A stretch of DNA of 8,328 nt from an uncultured Alphaproteobacteria bacterium (GTDB taxonomy: Bacteria > Pseudomonadota > Alphaproteobacteria > Bin95), in NCBI GenBank assembly GCA_913060845.1, contig CAJXVF010000075.1:1-8328 (forward strand), written 5' to 3'. Below, in pieces: positions 1 through 6,875 of this stretch (position 1 is the first letter of the stretch; every line of letters begins with the position of its first letter). The position numbers and the translations under genes are program-made. Under the pieces are notes generated by a model that saw nothing but the letters and a program-made list of their open reading frames with translations, was not told the origin of the DNA and searched no databases.

Positions 1-1547
1 CATTTACCAACGGTATTGAAATCAATCGCAATCATTGCGCAAACATTCGGGCGTTCATGACCGAATGAGATCGCTTCGCTAATATAGGCGCTATATTTCA
101 GCTTGTTTTCAACGAATTGCGGTGCAAAGGCTGAGCCATCTGTTAGCGTGCCGACATCCTTCGCACGATCAATGATGGTCAACTCACCTTCAGGGTCCAG
201 CGCGCCAGCGTCGCCGGTTTTGAACCATTCACCGTCAACAAAAGCGTCTTTGGTCGCTTCTTCGTTTTTGTAGTAGCCCTTGAAGACGCCGTCGCTTTTC
301 ACCAGCACTTCGCCGTTATCAGCGATACGAACTTGGATGCCTTCGCAAGCTTTGCCTACGGTTTCCGGATTGGCATTGGTATTCGATTGAATGGAGCCCA
401 ACCCGCTGATTTCCGTAGAGCCGTAGACCTGCTTCAGGTTGATCCCAAAGGCTCGGAAAAAGCGGAATGTATCTGGCCCGAGCGGAGCCCCGCCAGTGAG
501 CGCCCAGCGCGAACGACGAAGCCCAAACTGGTCTCGCACCGGTGCATAGACCAGATATTCGCCAAGGAATTGCATGAATTTGTTGCCGGCGGAGAGGCTT
601 TCCCCTTCCTCTTCCTTGCGCCGATATTCAATCGCGGCGTCGCGGAATGTGTTGAATACAGCCCGCTTGATACCAGAGAGATCTTCAGCCTTAACTTGGA
701 TTTCGGAGAGGATGCTCTCCCATACCCGGGGTGCCGCGATCATGCCTGTTGGGCCCAACTCGCGCAGATCGCGCTGCAGGGTTTCCGGGCTTTCAGGGCA
801 ATTTGTTGAAGCGCCTGTGAGAATGCTTGTGACGACACTGTAGGTCGCGTCGCCAACCCAGGCCATCGGCAAGTAGGAGATGAAGTCATCCGTCTCGCGA
901 ACGTCTTCGACCGCTGTAAACGCGCGCCCGACACACAGCATATTACCGTGGGAGAGCATCACGCCTTTAGGCCGACCGGTCGTGCCTGAGGTGTAGCACA
1001 TATAGGCGATGGTATCGGAGGCGATCGCGCGGACATCGCTTTCATATGAAGCGCTATCAGCGGACTTTCCAATTTCCCGAATGCTATCGAAGGATTTCAG
1101 AAGCGGTTCGTCATATTCGCCAAGCCCGCGGCCATCGTCATAGATGATGCCTTTCAGGCCAGGCAGCTGATCTATGATGGAGAGGATCTTATCGACCTGC
1201 TCCTGGTCTTCCGCGACGACGAACGATGTGTCCGCGTTTGCCAGTACATAGGCCAACTCAGAAGCAATCGAGTCCTGGAAAACCGGAACCGCAGCGCCGC
1301 CAAGTGCTTGCGCCCCGATCTGCGCCCAATAGAGGCGGGGGCGGTTGTCGCCAATCACGCTCAGCTTGTCGCCAAGCCCGAAACCTAAAGATTTCAGGCC
1401 CAGAGCGAAATATCGAACTTCGTCCTCATAGTCGGCCCAGCTGTATGTCTGCCAGATGCCATGATATTTCTCACGCATGGCGGGCTTGGTACTGCGGCTC
1501 TTGGCGTTGTCCAGAACTGCTGCTGGAATGGATTGCGCATCAGACAT
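1..1547 (-). CDS. Long-chain acyl-CoA synthetase (AMP-forming), C-terminus cut by window edge
   Basis: This adenylate-forming enzyme activates a fatty or other carboxylic acid with ATP and joins it to CoA. My reverse-strand translation from the ATG at 1547 gives 515 uninterrupted residues; the family is usually around 600-660 long, so the end of the small C-terminal domain lies outside. Visible motifs are the P-loop YTSGTTGRPKG at residues 185-195, YGSTE at 375-379, TGD at 444-446 and DRAKD at 460-464. After DRAKD comes a GTLTDGSAFAPQ stretch in place of the SGGKN-type hinge of FadD; I recall this as typical of the synthetase subfamily found beside Liv-type ABC genes. The start has an AGGGAG Shine-Dalgarno overlapping the livG stop codon, with a rather long spacing of about 12 nt. 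The gene follows livG by 16 nt, so the two are almost certainly co-transcribed. The substrate cannot be read from the sequence. Confidence 0.93.
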   Translation of the reverse strand, partial: MSDAQSIPAAVLDNAKSRSTKPAMREKYHGIWQTYSWADYEDEVRYFALGLKSLGFGLGDKLSVIGDNRPRLYWAQIGAQALGGAAVPVFQDSIASELAYVLANADTSFVVAEDQEQVDKILSIIDQLPGLKGIIYDDGRGLGEYDEPLLKSFDSIREIGKSADSASYESDVRAIASDTIAYMCYTSGTTGRPKGVMLSHGNMLCVGRAFTAVEDVRETDDFISYLPMAWVGDATYSVVTSILTGASTNCPESPETLQRDLRELGPTGMIAAPRVWESILSEIQVKAEDLSGIKRAVFNTFRDAAIEYRRKEEEGESLSAGNKFMQFLGEYLVYAPVRDQFGLRRSRWALTGGAPLGPDTFRFFRAFGINLKQVYGSTEISGLGSIQSNTNANPETVGKACEGIQVRIADNGEVLVKSDGVFKGYYKNEEATKDAFVDGEWFKTGDAGALDPEGELTIIDRAKDVGTLTDGSAFAPQFVENKLKYSAYISEAISFGHERPNVCAMIAIDFNTVGK

Positions 1548-1563
1548 GGATTGTGTGAGCTCC

Positions 1564-2370
1564 CTAGTCTTGAAGATGCGAGGCGCCGAGATAGGCGCGA
1601 ATAACGGCGGGATCGGCCTTAACGACTTCGGGCGTGCCGTCAGCGATTTTCTCGCCCTGATCCAGCACAACGATATGATCTGAAATATCCATAACGACGC
1701 CCATGTCGTGCTCAATCAGCACAATGGTGGTGCCAAACTCGGCATTCACATCGAGGACATAGCGAACCATGTCCTCTTTCTCTTCCTGGTTCATACCGGC
1801 CATCGGCTCATCCAGGAGGAGGAGGGTGGGATCAAGCGCTAAGGCCCGGCCAAGCTCCACGCGCTTTTGCAAGCCGTAAGCGAGTTCGCCGGTGGTCATA
1901 CGCCTGAGGTCAGTGATGCGCAGGAAGTCGATGATCTCTTCGGCCCGCTTGCGGTGCTCAACTTCTTCCTTCTGCGCCGCCCCCCAATAAAGGAACGAGC
2001 TGAGGATGCCGGACTTCATCCGGACATGGCGCCCGAGCATCAAGTTGTCGAGAACGGTAAGCCCGTGGAAAAGTGCTATGTTCTGAAACGTTCGGGCGAT
2101 GCCTTGCTCGGCGATCTGGCTAGGGCGTTTGCCGATTAGCTCCGTGCCATCAAACGTGATGGAACCTTGATCCGCCTTGTAGAAGCCACTGATCATATTA
2201 ACGAGAGAGGTCTTGCCTGCGCCATTCGGGCCGATGATCGAAAAGATCGATCCGCGTTCTACATCCAGGCTGACCTCCTTCACGGCCTGCACGCCACCAA
2301 AACTTTTGGCCACGCTACGCACGCTCAGGATCGCATCGGATCCGCCGCCGCCATTGCTCACGTCGAGCAT
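1564..2370 (-). CDS. livG: LivG-type ABC transporter ATP-binding protein
   Basis: This is one of the cytoplasmic ATPases of a branched-chain-amino-acid-type (HAAT family) ABC importer, 268 residues long, a normal length for LivG. In order it has Walker A GPNGAGKT at 47-54, the Q-loop glutamine in TFQN around 96, a family signature AYGLQKR at 164-170 in place of the classical LSGGQ, Walker B LLLLDEP at 183-189 and the switch histidine H221 in IEHD. The YGLQ(K/R)R signature is common in LivG-like proteins. The C-terminal DPAVIRAYLG is typical of LivG. The start at 2370 is supported by GGGAGG at 2378-2383, 7 nt upstream. The acyl-CoA synthetase follows after 16 nt, while permease and binding-protein genes are not in the window and may lie to the left. 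The neighbour suggests a hydrophobic carboxylate rather than leucine as the cargo, but that is inference. Confidence 0.93.
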   Translation of the reverse strand: MLDVSNGGGGSDAILSVRSVAKSFGGVQAVKEVSLDVERGSIFSIIGPNGAGKTSLVNMISGFYKADQGSITFDGTELIGKRPSQIAEQGIARTFQNIALFHGLTVLDNLMLGRHVRMKSGILSSFLYWGAAQKEEVEHRKRAEEIIDFLRITDLRRMTTGELAYGLQKRVELGRALALDPTLLLLDEPMAGMNQEEKEDMVRYVLDVNAEFGTTIVLIEHDMGVVMDISDHIVVLDQGEKIADGTPEVVKADPAVIRAYLGASHLQD

Positions 2371-2449
2371 CCAGCGTCCTCCCTGTAATTATTCAGCCAG
2401 CGTCTAGCGCGCTGTTTTGCTTGGGAGAAAGGTTAGGACGATCTGTCGC

Positions 2450-2465
2450 AATCGCGCAAGCGATT
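2450..2465. repeat. Perfect 6-bp inverted repeat overlapping the livG -10 box
   Basis: AATCGC and GCGATT flank the four bases GCAA. The right arm overlaps the proposed -10 box (2463-2468), and the repeat covers the expected transcription start near 2456. On the plus strand the hairpin would have a GNRA-type tetraloop and a short T-rich tail (TTATTT), so a weak plus-strand terminator is the alternative. No plus-strand gene ends here, however, and on the minus strand there is no T tract after it. An operator is therefore the simpler guess. Confidence 0.35.
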
Positions 2466-2491
2466 TTATTTAGGAAAAGTAAACAAGCCAA
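2463..2491 (-). promoter_or_regulatory. Candidate sigma70 promoter for livG and the acyl-CoA synthetase
   Basis: On the minus strand TTGGCT (2491-2486) is followed by a 17-nt spacer and TAAAAT (2468-2463). That is four of six matches to the -35 consensus and five of six to the -10 consensus at ideal spacing. It starts immediately after the stop codon of the flavoprotein gene, leaving about 90 nt of leader before livG. This suggests that livG and the synthetase have their own promoter in addition to any read-through. Start-site data would be needed to confirm it. Confidence 0.5.
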
Positions 2492-3916
2492 TTAACCAAG
2501 TTTAGATAATAGCTTAACTAGCCACTTTGTTCGGTCACTAAATAGTTTTGATGTATAAAATCCACCTGCAGCGCGCTTCGAAGCCTCTGCCCGAGTTGGG
2601 TAAGGGAATACGGACTGCGCAACGCTACTGATTTTGACCTTTTGGCCTGTCAACATCGACCAAGTGCCTATCATTTCGCCTGCAGCGTAGCCCACAATAG
2701 AGGCTCCAAGTATGCGTCCATTCTTGGCTGTCATTACTTTCATAAAACCGTCTGTACGTCGCTCAGATTGGGCGCGGTCATTCGCGGCAAAATCCCAATG
2801 CAGGACACGAATATCGTCCCCGTTTTGCCCGCGCGCCTGGGCTTCTGTAAGGCCAACCTGTGCCAGTTCTGGATCGCAATAGGTGACCCACGGAATAGCA
2901 TCATGCTTGGCACTTACAGGCAGGCGGAACAGGACGTTCTGGATGACAATGCCAGCGTGATATCCGGCAACGTGGGTGAACTGCAATTTTCCGGCTGCAT
3001 CCCCAGCAGCGTACACACGCTTGTTCGTCGTGCTCCGTAAGCGCTTATTGACGATGACGCCGCGCCGGTCTCGCTCGACGCCGCCTGCTTCAAGGTCCAG
3101 TCCATCAAGGTTTGGTGCACGACCAGCAGCGACCAGTAGATGGCTTCCGGTCACCTGCTCGCCGCCTTTTAAGGTGACGACATAATCTTCGCCGCGCATG
3201 GCGACGGATTCGGCCATCGCCTGTTCTTTGATTTCGATGCCTTCGGCCCGCAACTGCTTCATAACAACGGCCACGAGATCAGGATCATCATGGGAGAGGG
3301 CAGTGGCACCCTCCAGCACAACAACATCTGCGCCTAACCGCCGATGCGCCTGCGCCATCTCAATCCCTATCGGCCCACCGCCAATAATGATGAGCTTTGA
3401 CGGCAGCACCTCATTATCAAACAGCGTTTCATTGGTGAGATACGGTACTTCTGCCAGCCCAGGGATGGGTGGGGCTACTGGTGCCGACCCGGTCGCGATA
3501 ATGATGCGGCGTGGTCGGATCACATGATCGCCCGCGATGATGGTATCTCTGTCCTTAAACCGGGCTTCTTCCCGGATGACATGAACACCGAGGCCTTCAA
3601 ATCGCTCCTGGCTATCGACGGGCGCAATGGTAGCGATAACGCCGTGGATATGGGCCATGACGGCTTTGAAATCGATTTCAGGCTCTACGCCAGCAATGCC
3701 GAACTTCGCGCCATTGCGCAGTGTTTCGGCTTGCTTGCCAGCTGCCAGCAGCGCTTTTGAAGGGATGCAGCCATAATTCAGGCAATCACCGCCCATTTCA
3801 CCGCGTTCGATCAGAACAACAGAGGCACCCATCTGGACAGCGCCAGCCGCAATGGAAAGGCCAGCAGAACCGGCCCCAATGATGCAAAGGTCGGGAGTGA
3901 GATCAGAAGTCGCCAT
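2492..3916 (-). CDS. MerA/Lpd-like FAD-dependent pyridine nucleotide-disulfide oxidoreductase
   Basis: This class I flavoprotein disulfide reductase (COG1249 type) has 474 residues, the usual length for dihydrolipoamide dehydrogenase. Seen in order: the FAD-binding GAGSAG at 14-19, the redox disulfide C45-x4-C50 in GGDCLNYGCIPSK, ATG at 141-143, the nucleotide-binding GGGPIG at 179-184, AAGD at 303-306 and the dimer-interface region starting near TYCDPELAQVGL at 346. The acidic E202 at the end of the second nucleotide-binding strand suggests a preference for NADH. In the C-terminal HPT(L/x)xE motif the catalytic His is replaced by Tyr439 (PYPTRAE), as in mercuric reductase. There is no N-terminal heavy-metal domain and no C-terminal vicinal Cys pair, so neither lipoamide nor mercury reduction is assured. 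No 2-oxoacid dehydrogenase genes are adjacent. The start has AAAGG 9 nt upstream and lies inside a hairpin. The physiological substrate is unknown. Confidence 0.88.
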   Translation of the reverse strand: MATSDLTPDLCIIGAGSAGLSIAAGAVQMGASVVLIERGEMGGDCLNYGCIPSKALLAAGKQAETLRNGAKFGIAGVEPEIDFKAVMAHIHGVIATIAPVDSQERFEGLGVHVIREEARFKDRDTIIAGDHVIRPRRIIIATGSAPVAPPIPGLAEVPYLTNETLFDNEVLPSKLIIIGGGPIGIEMAQAHRRLGADVVVLEGATALSHDDPDLVAVVMKQLRAEGIEIKEQAMAESVAMRGEDYVVTLKGGEQVTGSHLLVAAGRAPNLDGLDLEAGGVERDRRGVIVNKRLRSTTNKRVYAAGDAAGKLQFTHVAGYHAGIVIQNVLFRLPVSAKHDAIPWVTYCDPELAQVGLTEAQARGQNGDDIRVLHWDFAANDRAQSERRTDGFMKVMTAKNGRILGASIVGYAAGEMIGTWSMLTGQKVKISSVAQSVFPYPTRAEASKRAAGGFYTSKLFSDRTKWLVKLLSKLG

Positions 3917-3955
3917 GTTGCTCAGCCTTTCATGTAGGTGCTGAACAACATGGCG
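3911..3955 (-). promoter_or_regulatory. 15-bp inverted repeat enclosing the flavoprotein start codon
   Basis: The plus-strand arms CGCCATGTTGCTCAG (3911-3925) and CTGAACAACATGGCG (3941-3955) are complementary over 15 positions with one mismatch and a 15-nt loop. In the minus-strand transcript the mismatch becomes a G.U wobble, so all 15 positions can pair. The AUG of the flavoprotein gene (3916-3914) lies near the base of the stem, and the AAAGG ribosome-binding sequence lies in the loop. No T tract follows on either strand, so this is not an intrinsic terminator. Possible roles are start-codon occlusion, an mRNA processing or stability element, or a dimeric operator. Confidence 0.6.
3922..3951 (-). 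other. Possible 9-codon leader ORF
   Basis: An ATG in the upstream arm of the hairpin opens a short frame, MLFSTYMKG, ending in TGA five nucleotides before the flavoprotein start codon. Translating it would require melting the stem, so it could couple to initiation at the main gene. There is no convincing Shine-Dalgarno before its ATG. The ATG may simply exist because the inverted repeat copies the real start region. It contains no run of one amino acid of the kind used in classical attenuators. Confidence 0.2.
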
Positions 3956-3997
3956 GTTCTATGGCTAAACGCCAGTCACACTCGCGCGAGCAGGCGC

Positions 3998-5560
3998 TTA
4001 CATAACGAGTTCGATGAGATATGGACCGTCGCTCGCGAGGCCGTGGTTGAGCGCGCGGATTAACTCATCGCAATCTGTCGCACGGCTTGATTCGACGCCA
4101 AGGCTCTTCGCCATGCTAGTCCAATCAATGATCGGACGATCAAGGGTCAGCATGTCCACCGCGCGCGGACCAGGATTTTGCACGCCTACATTTGTCAGCT
4201 CACCCTGGAGAATCCGGTAGGCCCGGTTTGCGAACACGATAATCGTGACGTCCAAGTTTTCGCGCGCCATCGTCCAGAGTGACTGCATCGTGTACATGCC
4301 GCTGCCATCGCCCTCGAGCGTGACGACCTTACGGTCAGGCGCTGCGACAGCGGCACCTACAGATACTGGCATGGCGTAGCCAATGGACCCGCCCATTCCG
4401 TTGAGCCAGCAATGGGCTGGAGCGCCAGCCGTCAGCGGGAAGAAACCACGGCCAGACGTTACAGACTCGTCGACGACAATGGCGTTCTCCGGTAGGAGCG
4501 CGCCGAGGACGGCTGCAATCTTATCCAGCGTGATTTCACCACCTGGGGCCTCTGGTCGTGCGAGGTCAGCCATATGGGCAGGCGCTTCGTTCAAGCAACC
4601 AAGTTCCGCAGCCAAGGCTTCAAGCGCACCTTCAAGGTCCATATCTACGGTCGCAAGTTTCGTAATCTGGCAACCATCAGGCGTTAGAATGCTTGGCTTG
4701 TTTGGGTATGCAAAGAAAGCGACGGGCTGCTTGGCGCCGCAAAGCACCATATGCGTCACGTCTTTCAGAACGCCGAGCGCCATTTCGACCACATACGGCA
4801 CGCGCTCAATCTTCACACGGCCAGCGCCACGTTGCAGGCGGGCGTTTTGGCCTTCGGAGAGCAAACGGCAGCCGGTTTTGGCTGAAATCCGGCCGGCCAA
4901 ATTCAGTGCGCTTTCACGAAGGGCGACATTGCCGAGCATAAGCATGCCGCCAGATCCTGCGGCTGTTAGTGCTTTTGCAGTAGCGACAACATCGTCCTTA
5001 TCTACGGAAGCGCGTGGGGCAGGGGCGTTGGCCGTCACAGGTACACCGCCTGCGTTCCAAGCAGTATCGGCAGGTAGGATAAGCGTTGCGATCTGGCCAG
5101 CGCCAGTGCGCGCTGCCTCAACTGCGAGCGCGCCGTCAGCGGCAATGCCTTCTGCCTTCGGTGAAGACTTCACCCAATTAGACATCGGTGTTGCGACAGC
5201 CTCAATGTCAGACGTCAGTGGTGCATCGTGTTCCAGGTGATAGGTGGCATGATCGCCGACCACATTCACAATGCCGGAGTGCGCTTTCTTTGCGTTATGC
5301 AGATTGGCCAAGCCATTCGCGAGACCAGGTCCCAAATGCAGGAGCGTAGAGGCAGGCTTGTCGGAGAGGCGATAATAGCCATCTGCAGCGCCAGTCACGA
5401 CGCCTTCAAACAATCCGAGTACACAGCGCATGCCTGGCACGCTATCGAGAGCGGCTACGAAATGCATTTCGGATGTGCCGGGATTCGTGAAACATACGTT
5501 CACTTCACTAGCGACAAGGCTACGAACAAGGCTTTCAGCGCCATTCATGGGGGCGGTCAT
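3998..5560 (-). CDS. ThDP-dependent enzyme, acetolactate synthase/benzoylformate decarboxylase-like
   Basis: This 520-residue enzyme has the three-domain thiamin diphosphate fold of the acetolactate synthase, pyruvate oxidase and decarboxylase family. The N-terminal PYR domain has NPGTSE at 26-31, the cofactor-activating glutamate E52 in FEGVVTGAADGY, and LLHLGPG with H75 at about the place of the benzoylformate decarboxylase active-site His70. A middle domain follows. The C-terminal PP domain has the Mg-ThDP motif GDGS at 417-420 ending with N445. By eye, the second decarboxylase histidine (His281 of benzoylformate decarboxylase) is not present in PVAFFAY around 279-285. Databases often name such proteins acetolactate synthase large subunit, but no IlvH/IlvN small subunit is adjacent, so branched-chain amino acid synthesis is doubtful. 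The start is supported by AAGGA at 5568-5572. It is first in the minus-strand block and divergent from the monooxygenase-like gene. The substrate is unknown, probably a 2-oxoacid or acyl donor. Confidence 0.87.
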   Translation of the reverse strand: MTAPMNGAESLVRSLVASEVNVCFTNPGTSEMHFVAALDSVPGMRCVLGLFEGVVTGAADGYYRLSDKPASTLLHLGPGLANGLANLHNAKKAHSGIVNVVGDHATYHLEHDAPLTSDIEAVATPMSNWVKSSPKAEGIAADGALAVEAARTGAGQIATLILPADTAWNAGGVPVTANAPAPRASVDKDDVVATAKALTAAGSGGMLMLGNVALRESALNLAGRISAKTGCRLLSEGQNARLQRGAGRVKIERVPYVVEMALGVLKDVTHMVLCGAKQPVAFFAYPNKPSILTPDGCQITKLATVDMDLEGALEALAAELGCLNEAPAHMADLARPEAPGGEITLDKIAAVLGALLPENAIVVDESVTSGRGFFPLTAGAPAHCWLNGMGGSIGYAMPVSVGAAVAAPDRKVVTLEGDGSGMYTMQSLWTMARENLDVTIIVFANRAYRILQGELTNVGVQNPGPRAVDMLTLDRPIIDWTSMAKSLGVESSRATDCDELIRALNHGLASDGPYLIELVM

Positions 5561-5584
5561 AGAGCAATCCTTTGAGACGGTCTG

Positions 5585-5642
5585 GCTTGGTATAATCTGG
5601 TTCGGTGATAGCTTGACGGTGGAAGTGCAAGCCTCGCAAGCT
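5585..5642. repeat. Cluster of GCTTG/CAAGC half-sites in the divergent control region
   Basis: GCTTG occurs at 5585-5589 and 5611-5615, and its complement CAAGC at 5628-5632 and 5637-5641. AGCTTG (5610-5615) and CAAGCT (5637-5642) form a 6-bp inverted repeat 21 nt apart. GCAAGC at 5627-5632 and 5636-5641 is a direct repeat. The first copy touches the extended -10 element. Such spacing could suit a regulator serving both divergent genes, but the words are short and chance is possible. Confidence 0.3.
5588..5596 (+). promoter_or_regulatory. Extended -10 promoter element for the class D monooxygenase-like gene
   Basis: TGGTATAAT is a perfect -10 hexamer (5591-5596) preceded by the TGn extension. 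The nearest -35-like sequence, TTGAGA at 5572-5577, is only 13 nt upstream, which is too close, but extended -10 promoters tolerate a poor -35. Transcription would begin near 5603, about 78 nt before the chosen start codon. I found no equally good promoter for the divergent ThDP enzyme gene. Confidence 0.5.
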
Positions 5643-5680
5643 TAATCTAACTTTTATTGCGAAACCAATCGGTGGTGATC

Positions 5681-6868
5681 ATGGATGGCATGACCTCAAA
5701 ACCGGCGTTTGATACGCCACCTGGACATCGCGCTGCGATGCTAGGGCCCTTGATCGATTCCCATCGGGATGCTGTAGAAGCAAACCGTCGATTGCCACCA
5801 CCTTTGCTTGATGCGCTGCATGATGCTGGCTTGTTTCGGATGCTGTTGCCGAAGCCCTATGGCGGGGAAGAAGCGGCGCCAGCCCAGTTTTTTGCAGCGA
5901 TTGAAGCCGCTGCCCGCCATGATGCAAGTGTGGCTTGGTGCCTCTGCCAAGCAAATGGCTGCGCTATGACGGCAGCCTATTTATCGCCTGATGTTGCCAA
6001 TGAGATATGGGGGAATGATCCCCACGCTGTCCTCGCTTGGGGGCCGGGCAAGGCCGAAGCTGTGCAGGCGGATGATGGTTTTGCGGTGTCCGGCAACCTG
6101 ATGTTTGCGAGTGGCGGGCGGCATGCGACATGGCTTGGTGCCCACACACCGGTAAAAACCGTCGATGGTGAGACTGTTCTAACGAGCGCAGGGAAGCCCG
6201 AGATTCGCACATTTTTAATGCCAGCTGCAGAGATAGAGATGGAGGACATTTGGAACGTGATCGGCCTGCGTGGCACGGCGAGCGATGGTTACAAGCTAGA
6301 GAATAAGTTCGTTCCCACCGCCTATACGACGTTCCGCGATGACCCCAGCGTCCGCACATATTCTGCGCCGCTATATCATTATCCAGCCATGACAATGTAC
6401 GCGACTGGGTTTGCTGGTGTGGCGCTTGGCATTGCACAAGGGTTTCTAGGAGACTTCCTGCAGTTCGCTCAGGGGAAGGTCCCGCGAATGGCCAAGTCTT
6501 CGGTCGCCAACAGTCCAGTGGCGCAGTCGGAGACAGCGACAGCATCTGCCAGGATTATGGCAAGCAGGGCGCTCTTGATCCAGGAGACAGAACAGGTTTG
6601 GGCGGAAACCCTAGCGAGCGGCGGCCTTAGCCCTGCAGGTCGAGCGCGTATCCGTCTAGCGTCAACCTTCGCAATTCACGAGGCTAAGGGTGCGGTTAAT
6701 GCGCTTTATGATTTGGCGGGCGCTGATGCGATCTTTGCATCCGGACCGTTCGAGCGTCGGTTCCGCGATATCCATACGGTGACGCAGCAATTGCAAGGCC
6801 GAAAGACACATATGCAAAGCGTTGGCGCATGGCTGATGGGCCATGAACCCGATCTCAACGTGATGTAG
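5681..6868 (+). CDS. Acyl-CoA dehydrogenase-fold flavoprotein, class D monooxygenase-like (HsaA/DszC type)
   Basis: The predicted product of 395 residues has the three-part acyl-CoA dehydrogenase fold: a helical N-terminal domain with LPKPYGG at 56-62, a beta domain with GNLMFASGG at 138-146 and GLRGTASDG at 195-203, and a C-terminal helical bundle ending in RFRDIHTVTQQLQGRKTHMQ at 360-379. That C-terminus matches reduced-flavin-dependent monooxygenases (HsaA, HpaH, DszC relatives) rather than true dehydrogenases; the dehydrogenase YEGT-type motif is absent. Such enzymes hydroxylate aromatic or heteroatom substrates using FMNH2 or FADH2 from a separate reductase. No flavin reductase of the HpaC type is in the window. 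The start at 5681 is preferred because GGTGG lies 5 nt upstream; TTG at 5657 and ATG at 5690 are alternatives. It is divergent from the ThDP enzyme with 120 bp between them, suggesting a shared regulator. The substrate is unknown, and a noncanonical dehydrogenase remains possible. Confidence 0.83.
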   Translation: MDGMTSKPAFDTPPGHRAAMLGPLIDSHRDAVEANRRLPPPLLDALHDAGLFRMLLPKPYGGEEAAPAQFFAAIEAAARHDASVAWCLCQANGCAMTAAYLSPDVANEIWGNDPHAVLAWGPGKAEAVQADDGFAVSGNLMFASGGRHATWLGAHTPVKTVDGETVLTSAGKPEIRTFLMPAAEIEMEDIWNVIGLRGTASDGYKLENKFVPTAYTTFRDDPSVRTYSAPLYHYPAMTMYATGFAGVALGIAQGFLGDFLQFAQGKVPRMAKSSVANSPVAQSETATASARIMASRALLIQETEQVWAETLASGGLSPAGRARIRLASTFAIHEAKGAVNALYDLAGADAIFASGPFERRFRDIHTVTQQLQGRKTHMQSVGAWLMGHEPDLNVM

Positions 6869-6875
6869 CGGATAC

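Noticed and set aside
333..809. Plus-strand open frame of 158 codons at the left
   Set aside because: It lies opposite the acyl-CoA synthetase, whose continuous motif-bearing reading covers the same bases.
2492..3916. Naming the flavoprotein lpdA or merA
   Set aside because: The Lpd catalytic His is replaced by Tyr, no dehydrogenase complex genes are adjacent, and the mercury-binding cysteines of MerA are absent.
3970..3997. Possible terminator after the ThDP enzyme gene (CGCC/GGCG with inner CTCG/CGAG)
   Set aside because: The outer stem is only about 4 bp with unpaired interior and only three U residues follow; it is too weak to call.
4383..5240. Plus-strand open frame of 285 codons opposite the ThDP enzyme gene
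   Set aside because: It is Ser/Ala/Arg-rich low-complexity translation typical of an antisense shadow, with no recognisable domain, and the opposite strand encodes a complete ThDP enzyme with intact motifs.
3998..5560. Naming the ThDP enzyme ilvB or mdlC
   Set aside because: There is no regulatory subunit beside it, and the second benzoylformate decarboxylase histidine appears to be missing, so neither specific name is justified.
5964..6545. Minus-strand open frame of 193 codons opposite the monooxygenase-like gene
   Set aside because: It is rich in Ser, His, Arg and Pro, has no domain signature, and lies wholly within a well-supported coding region.
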